Shown here in pieces: positions 32,109 through 36,788 of a stretch of DNA of 36,788 nucleotides. Source of the stretch: Tabrizicola sp. (lineage in GTDB: Bacteria; Pseudomonadota; Alphaproteobacteria; Rhodobacterales; Rhodobacteraceae); NCBI RefSeq assembly GCF_016793705.1, contig NZ_JAEULO010000060.1, positions 1-36,788 on the forward strand. Direction: 5' to 3'. Position 1 is the first letter of the stretch. Each line of letters starts with the position of its first letter. A program made the position numbers and the translations under genes. The notes under the pieces are model-generated. The model was not told the DNA's origin. It made no database searches and saw only the letters and a program-made list of their open reading frames with translations.

Positions 32109-33142
32109 TGACCCTCAACCTGGTCCCCTTCGTTTCCGTCGACAAGATGATGAAGCTCGTCCTCCATCTTGGCATCGAGCGCGTGATGCGCGACCTCGTG
32201 ACCGAGATCGAGGCCGATTTCCGCCGCTGGCCCTTGTTCGACAAGACTCCCCGCATCGCCTCTCATTCCGATGTGGGCGTGATCGAGCTGATGCCGACGT
32301 CGGACGGTGAAACCTACGGCTTCAAATACGTGAATGGCCACCCGTCCAACATGAAGAAGGGGCTGCAAACCGTTACCGCCTTTGGACTTCTGGCCGATGT
32401 ATCTACAGGCTACCCGGTGCTTCTGTCGGAAATGACCATCCTAACCGCGTTGCGCACCGCCGCGACCAGCGCGATGGCGGCGAAATGGCTGGGGCCGAAG
32501 ACCGACACGATGGCCTTGATCGGCAACGGCGCCCAGGCCGAATTCCAGGCCCTCGCCTTCCGCGAGGTCTGCGGCATCCGCGAGGTCCGGCTCTACGACC
32601 TCGACCCCACCGCCACGGCGAAATGCGCAAGGAACCTTGCTGGTCGCGACTTGCGCGTCGTGTCCTGCCGCACGGCGGAAGAGGCGATCCAGGGCGCCGG
32701 GATCATCACCACCGTCACCGCCGACAAGCAATATGCCACGATCCTGACCGACAACATGGTTGGCAGTGGCGTCCACCTGAATGCGGTCGGCGGCGATTGC
32801 CCCGGGAAGACCGAGCTGCATCGCGACATCCTTCTGCGCTCGTCCATCTTCGTCGAGTATCCGGCCCAGACCCGCGTCGAGGGCGAGATTCAGCAGCTCG
32901 CCCCGGATCATCCGGTCGTCGAGCTGTGGCGCGTGATCGCGGGTGAAGCGCCCGGCCGGACCTCGGCTGCCGAGATCACCCTCTTCGACAGCGTCGGTTT
33001 CGCCATCGAGGATTTCTCGGCGCTGCGCTATATCCGCGGCAAGCTGGCCGAAACCGGGTTCTACGACGATCTCGACATGATCGCCGACCCCGATGATCCG
33101 CGCGATCTGTTCGGGATGATCCTCCGCGCCGCTCAACACTGA
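32105..33142 (+). CDS. ocd: Ornithine cyclodeaminase
   Basis: A 345-residue enzyme of the ornithine cyclodeaminase/mu-crystallin family that converts ornithine to proline and ammonia using NAD+. The N-terminal domain has substrate-site segments 'GFKYVNGHPSNMKKGLQTVT' and 'LLSEMTILTALRTAATSAMA'. The Rossmann NAD site is 'MALIGNGAQAEFQALAF'. 'GVHLNAVGGDCPGKTELHRD' carries the catalytic aspartate region. It follows arginase with a 4-bp overlap. Two adjacent ATGs exist (32105 and 32108); the first is given. A hairpin follows the gene. Confidence 0.94.
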   Translation: MMTLNLVPFVSVDKMMKLVLHLGIERVMRDLVTEIEADFRRWPLFDKTPRIASHSDVGVIELMPTSDGETYGFKYVNGHPSNMKKGLQTVTAFGLLADVSTGYPVLLSEMTILTALRTAATSAMAAKWLGPKTDTMALIGNGAQAEFQALAFREVCGIREVRLYDLDPTATAKCARNLAGRDLRVVSCRTAEEAIQGAGIITTVTADKQYATILTDNMVGSGVHLNAVGGDCPGKTELHRDILLRSSIFVEYPAQTRVEGEIQQLAPDHPVVELWRVIAGEAPGRTSAAEITLFDSVGFAIEDFSALRYIRGKLAETGFYDDLDMIADPDDPRDLFGMILRAAQH

Positions 33143-33156
33143 GATGATCTGTCGAC

Positions 33157-33184
33157 CTTGCGACGGGGACGATCCCCCCGCAAG
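33157..33184 (+). terminator. Hairpin after the arginase operon
   Basis: cttgcg-ac-gggg (33157-33168) pairs with cccc-c-cgcaag (33174-33184) around acgat. It is 15 bp after the stop. No T-tract follows, so termination is uncertain. Confidence 0.4.
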
Positions 33185-33399
33185 AGCACCCGAACTGGCA
33201 CCGACCCCATATCTTGTGATTCAGATCGAGCTGATTTCACGGATCTTGCGGCGTATATACGTCACGTAGATTCGTTGTATCTATGCGACGCACAACCTGA
33301 ACCTGCATCGCAAGATTGTTTCCAACTGAAGCGCGTTACATATTCCGCGAATTGGAACCAGACGCGATGCTGCGCTGCGATTGTTTCACAATTCGCGAT
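33185..33399. other. AT-richer intergenic segment without a gene
   Basis: Base composition is visibly lower in G+C than in the flanking genes, with words such as cgtatatacg and gattgtttcaca. A gapped dyad (gcgattgt/acaattcgc) lies near the usg stop. Open frames here are short and not family-like. It may be a relic or an unrecognised RNA; I could not identify either. Confidence 0.3.
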
Positions 33400-33669
33400 T
33401 CAGTGAATCCGGAACTCGCCCACCACGTTCCGCCATTCCCCCGGGGCAATCAGCTTGCGATGGGTGAAGCGCACCGAATGGAGCGGACCCTCGATCTTTT
33501 CCTGCCAGAACTCGATGAAGCGGAACAGCTCCGGATAGTCCGGCGCAAGGTCGTATTCCTGCCAGATGTAGCTGTTCAGGACATGGCGATAATCCGGCAT
33601 CCGGTAGTAAAGCTCCGCCGTGGTCAGCCCATAACCTTTCAGCATCAGTTCCGTTTCGCGCCCGGCCAT
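33400..33669 (-). CDS. usg: Usg family protein
   Basis: An 89-residue soluble protein of the Usg family (small alphaproteobacterial proteins of unknown function, named from association with tryptophan genes). Characteristic text is 'MLKGYGLTTAELYYRMPDYR', 'LNSYIWQEYDLAPDYPEL', 'FIEFWQEKIEGPLHSVR' and 'FTHRKLIAPGEWRNVVGEF'. The ATG has aggagg just upstream; a longer frame upstream lacks such a site. It is divergent from gyrA and there is no trp gene beside it here. Confidence 0.88.
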   Translation of the reverse strand: MAGRETELMLKGYGLTTAELYYRMPDYRHVLNSYIWQEYDLAPDYPELFRFIEFWQEKIEGPLHSVRFTHRKLIAPGEWRNVVGEFRIH

Positions 33670-33685
33670 ATGAACCTCCTGTCTG

Positions 33686-33710
33686 GTGGCACATGGGAGA
33701 ATCATGCCAC
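33686..33710. promoter_or_regulatory. Inverted repeat in the usg/gyrA divergent region
   Basis: GTGGCAcATG (33686-33695) and CATGCCAC (33703-33710) form an 8-bp dyad with one bulged base, 16 bp upstream of usg on the minus strand. Candidate operator for usg. Confidence 0.25.
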
Positions 33711-33786
33711 CACCAGACTGATAATCAATGAAAGCAGAATGTTGGCGCGCAGGTGGCCGGACTGGCCTTGCATTTCGGCCACGCCA

Positions 33787-33816
33787 TTGCACCCCATAGC
33801 TGGGATGGTGTATCTT
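33787..33816 (+). promoter_or_regulatory. Candidate gyrA promoter
   Basis: TTGCAC (33787-33792), an 18-bp spacer and TATCTT (33811-33816) precede the gyrA ATG by 44 bp. Pattern match only. Confidence 0.4.
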
Positions 33817-33860
33817 CCGGCCTGCTACATATTGATCCCGCACGGAAGGCGCCCGCCCTC

Positions 33861-36578
33861 ATGGCCGATACCCCGGAAGACACTGACAACAAAGAAGAAA
33901 ACCCGGAGCGTCCCAGCTGGCACGGCCCCCAGGTCGATATCTCGGCCGAGATGAAGACCGCCTATCTCGACTATGCGATGAGCGTGATCGTTTCCCGGGC
34001 CATTCCCGACCTGCGCGACGGGCTGAAACCCGTCCACCGCCGCATCCTGTTTGCGATGCACGAGAGCGGCAACACGCATGACAAGAGCTATCGCAAGTCG
34101 GCCCGGCCGGTCGGCGACACGATGGGGAAATACCACCCCCATGGCGATTCCGCGATCTATGACGCGCTGGTGCGCATGGCGCAGCCTTTCAGCATGTCGC
34201 TGAAACTCCTTGATGGGCAAGGGAATTTCGGCAGCATGGACGGCGACAACGCCGCCGCCATGCGCTATACCGAAGTGCGGATGGACAAGCCCGCCGCGTT
34301 CCTCTTGTCGGACATCGACAAGGAGACGGTGGACTTCCAGGACAATTACGACGGCAAGGACAAGGAACCCACCGTCCTTCCCGCCCGCTTCCCCAACATG
34401 CTGGTCAACGGCGCGGGCGGTATCGCCGTCGGCATGGCCACCAACATCCCGCCACACAACCTGGGCGAGGTGATCGACGGCACGCTTGCGATGATCGAGA
34501 ACCCCGACATCAGCACGGAGGCGCTGATGGAGATCATCCCCGCCCCGGATTTCCCCACCGGCGGCGTGATCCTCGGTCGCTCCGGCGCGCGCAAGGCCTA
34601 TCTGGAAGGTCGCGGCTCGGTGATCATCCGCGCCAAGACCCATATCGAAGAGCTGCGCAAGGACCGCTGGGGCATCGTCATCGACGAGATCCCCTATCAG
34701 GTCAACAAGGCCACGATGATCGAGAAGATCGCCGAACTGGTCCGCGAGAAGCGCGTCGAGGGTATTGCCGGGATTGCGGACGAGTCCGACCGCATCGGCG
34801 TCCGCGTGGTGATCGAACTGAAGCGCGACGCGACGCCCGACGTGGTCCTGAACCAGCTCTTCCGCTTCTCGACCATGCAGATCAGCTTCGGCTGCAACAT
34901 GCTGGCGCTGAACGGCGGCCGCCCCGAACAGCTCACGCTGCGCGATTTCCTCAGCCATTTCATCACCTTCCGCGAGGAAGTTGTCGCGCGTCGCACCGCG
35001 TTTGAACTCCGCAAGGCCCGCGAGCGCAGCCACATCCTCTGCGGCCTCGCCGTCGCCGTCTCGAACGTCGACGAGGTCGTTGCCACCATCCGCGCCTCGG
35101 CCACCCCCGCCGACGCCCGCGAGCAGTTGATGTCCCGCCGCTGGCCTGCGCATGAGATCGCCGCGTATATACAGCTGATCGACGACCCCAGCCACAGGAT
35201 CAACGAGGACGGCACCTACAACCTCTCCGAACGCCAGGCCCGCGCCATCCTCGACCTGCAACTCCAGCGACTGACCCAGCTGGGCGTCAAGACCATCACC
35301 GACGAGCTTGAGGAATTGGCACGGCAGATCAAGGACTTCCTCGACATTCTTGGCAGCCGCGACCGCATCATGACGATCATCTCGGACGAGCTGCGCGAGG
35401 TCAAAGCCCTCTTCGCCGTCCCCCGCCGCACCGAGATCGCCGACTGGTCCGGCGACATGGAGGACGAGGACCTGATCGAGCGCGAGGACATGGTCGTCAC
35501 CATCACCTCGGGCGGCTACATCAAGCGCACCCCGCTGGCCGAATTCCGCGCCCAGAACCGCGGCGGCAAGGGCCTCGCCTCGATGCAGACCAAGGACGAC
35601 GACGTGGTGACGACACTTTTCGTCGCCAACACCCACACCTGGCTCCTGTTCTTCACCACCGACGGCATGGTCTACAAGCTGAAGACCTGGCGCCTGCCGC
35701 TGGCGGGCCGCACCGCCAAGGGCAAGGCTTTGGTCAATATCCTGCCCATTCAAAGCGGCATCTCCATCGCCGCCCTGATGCCCGTCGACGTGCCCGAGGA
35801 AGACTGGGGCAACCTGCAGATCGTCTTTGCCACCTCGGACGGCGACGTCCGCCAGAACGACCTGTCGGACTTCACCAACGTCAAGCGCAACGGCAAGATC
35901 GCGATGAACCTGCCCGAGGGGATCACGCTGGTGAACGCCGCCATCGCCGACGAAAACGACGACATCATGCTGGTGACAGAGGCCGGTCGCGCCATCCGCT
36001 TCTCCACCACCGAAATCCGCGTCTTCAAGTCCCGCGGCTCCACCGGCGTGCGCGGCATCCGGCTGGCCGAGGGCGACCATGTGGTCAGCATGTCGATCAT
36101 CCGCCATTTCGAGGCCACGCCCGAGGAACGCGAAGCCTACCTGAAACAGCGCCGCCTGATGGCCGGGATCACCGAGGACGACAGCGACGACGAGGAAGAC
36201 CACGTCGCCGCAGGCCAGCTTTCCCCCGACCGCTACGCCCAGATGTCGGCGGCCGAGGACCTGATCCTCACCGTCACCAAGGGCGGTTCGGGCAAGCTCT
36301 CCTCCAGCCACGACTACCCGGTCCGGGGCCGTGGCGGCATGGGCGTCAAGGCAATCTCGCCCGGTCCAAGGGGGGGCCGCATCATCGCCTCCTTCCCCGT
36401 CACGCCTTCGGACCAGATCATGCTCGCCACCTCCACCGGCCAGTCGATCCGCGTGCCGGTCGACCAGATCAGCTTCCGTTCGCGCAGCGCCGGTGGGGTC
36501 AGGGTCTTCAATGTTGCATCGGACGAGGAGGTTGTCTCAGTAGCGCGGGTCGCCGATCAGGGCGATGACGCGGCTTGA
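33861..36578 (+). CDS. gyrA: DNA gyrase subunit A
   Basis: A 905-residue GyrA, the breakage-reunion subunit of DNA gyrase that with GyrB introduces negative supercoils. The catalytic tyrosine is Y136 in '[11 protein letters not shown]'. The quinolone region reads '[17 protein letters not shown]' with S97 and D101 (equivalents of E. coli S83 and D87), the susceptible residues. The C-terminal DNA-wrapping domain starts around the GyrA box, QNRGGKG (565-571), where the usual first arginine is asparagine. An acidic stretch (EDDSDDEED) lies in the C-terminal domain, common in alphaproteobacterial GyrA as I recall. Start at MADTPEDTD; an in-frame upstream codon adds non-family residues. The 3' end overlaps the next gene by 14 bp. 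Confidence 0.97.
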   Translation: MADTPEDTDNKEENPERPSWHGPQVDISAEMKTAYLDYAMSVIVSRAIPDLRDGLKPVHRRILFAMHESGNTHDKSYRKSARPVGDTMGKYHPHGDSAIYDALVRMAQPFSMSLKLLDGQGNFGSMDGDNAAAMRYTEVRMDKPAAFLLSDIDKETVDFQDNYDGKDKEPTVLPARFPNMLVNGAGGIAVGMATNIPPHNLGEVIDGTLAMIENPDISTEALMEIIPAPDFPTGGVILGRSGARKAYLEGRGSVIIRAKTHIEELRKDRWGIVIDEIPYQVNKATMIEKIAELVREKRVEGIAGIADESDRIGVRVVIELKRDATPDVVLNQLFRFSTMQISFGCNMLALNGGRPEQLTLRDFLSHFITFREEVVARRTAFELRKARERSHILCGLAVAVSNVDEVVATIRASATPADAREQLMSRRWPAHEIAAYIQLIDDPSHRINEDGTYNLSERQARAILDLQLQRLTQLGVKTITDELEELARQIKDFLDILGSRDRIMTIISDELREVKALFAVPRRTEIADWSGDMEDEDLIEREDMVVTITSGGYIKRTPLAEFRAQNRGGKGLASMQTKDDDVVTTLFVANTHTWLLFFTTDGMVYKLKTWRLPLAGRTAKGKALVNILPIQSGISIAALMPVDVPEEDWGNLQIVFATSDGDVRQNDLSDFTNVKRNGKIAMNLPEGITLVNAAIADENDDIMLVTEAGRAIRFSTTEIRVFKSRGSTGVRGIRLAEGDHVVSMSIIRHFEATPEEREAYLKQRRLMAGITEDDSDDEEDHVAAGQLSPDRYAQMSAAEDLILTVTKGGSGKLSSSHDYPVRGRGGMGVKAISPGPRGGRIIASFPVTPSDQIMLATSTGQSIRVPVDQISFRSRSAGGVRVFNVASDEEVVSVARVADQGDDAA

Positions 36579-36788
36579 AGCCCGCCTCGCGGCCCTTGCG
36601 GCCGCAGGCGCGACCGTCACCTATGGCGCCCTAGCGCGTGAGCTTGGCCTCCGCATGGCCGACCTCACCGCTCAGCTTGAAACCCTGATGGAGGAGGACG
36701 CCACCCTGAACCGCCCGTTCCGCGCCGCCCTCCTCCGCCAGCGCCTCTCGCCTGACCAACTCCCCGCCCCCGGCTTCTTCCAGAAGGC
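36565..36788 (+). CDS. Hypothetical protein, 5' part only
   Basis: An open frame starts at ATG 36565, overlapping the end of gyrA by 14 bp, and runs past the right edge. The visible 74 residues begin [20 protein letters not shown] and include '[20 protein letters not shown]', a helical, small helix-turn-helix-like pattern, and '[20 protein letters not shown]' ending GFFQK. I do not recognise a characterised family. The codon usage is high-GC like its neighbours, and the gyrA overlap suggests translational coupling. Confidence 0.6.
   Translation, partial: MTRLEARLAALAAAGATVTYGALARELGLRMADLTAQLETLMEEDATLNRPFRAALLRQRLSPDQLPAPGFFQK

Noticed and set aside
33158-33406. Short plus-strand frame after the ornithine cyclodeaminase gene
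   Set aside because: No ribosome site, no family resemblance, and it runs through a hairpin and into the convergent usg stop.

Overview
The window is about 36.8 kb of high-GC chromosome from an alphaproteobacterium. It is almost certainly a member of the Rhodobacteraceae (Rhodobacter/Paracoccus-type). The evidence is the near-continuous packing of genes with ATGA start/stop overlaps, strong third-position G/C, a TakP-type TRAP binding protein, a DksA with a single cysteine, an acetolactate synthase with the Rhodobacteraceae-like 'GEASWLMN' cofactor motif, and short 'GGGATATTT' and 'GTAGG-palindrome' repeats between genes. No tRNA, rRNA, CRISPR array or complete mobile element was found. The only mobile relic is an N-terminally truncated IS30-type transposase running off the left edge.

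Layout. 1-2.4 kb (mostly minus strand): IS30 remnant, then an apparent operon dksA > GFA-type Zn protein > FAD monooxygenase. 2.5-9.5 kb: MoxR AAA+ ATPase (+), a minus-strand ArsR-SRPBCC-SRPBCC operon, a DUF2927-type lipoprotein, and a tight plus-strand run of a 56-aa membrane protein, VWA protein, 1-TM protein, DedA protein and M48 protease. 9.5-11.7 kb (minus): PIN-domain protein, RlmI-like RNA methyltransferase, and a secreted small protein. 12-14.7 kb (plus): the Entner-Doudoroff genes edd and eda. A perfect LacI-family-type operator overlaps the edd promoter, and a 189-bp inverted-repeat element lies between the two genes. 14.7-17.8 kb (minus): glnE and an overlapping 91-aa gene. 17.9-20.7 kb (plus): YbaK-like deacylase, DUF2852 protein with twin dyad operators upstream, bpt, VOC protein, HxlR regulator. 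20.8-24.4 kb: TRAP permease genes dctQM (+), convergent with takP (-). 24.6-27.7 kb (plus): VOC protein, then ilvIH preceded by a leader peptide (MARLLVIV...) and an attenuator. 27.7-31.0 kb (minus): ccmF, ccmH and a PaaG-like isomerase. 31.2-33.1 kb (plus): arginase and ornithine cyclodeaminase. 33.4-36.8 kb: usg (-), gyrA (+) and the start of a gene overlapping gyrA.

Functionally this is core-genome territory: sugar-acid catabolism (ED pathway), nitrogen control (GlnE, arginase to ornithine to proline), branched-chain amino acid synthesis, cytochrome c maturation, stringent-response regulation, protein N-degron tagging and DNA supercoiling. The parts least explained by known biology are the MoxR/VWA/DedA/M48 membrane cluster, the palindromes that supply the stop codons of three genes, the edd-eda inverted-repeat element, and the paired operators before the DUF2852 gene. 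No clearly new defence or mobile system was seen.
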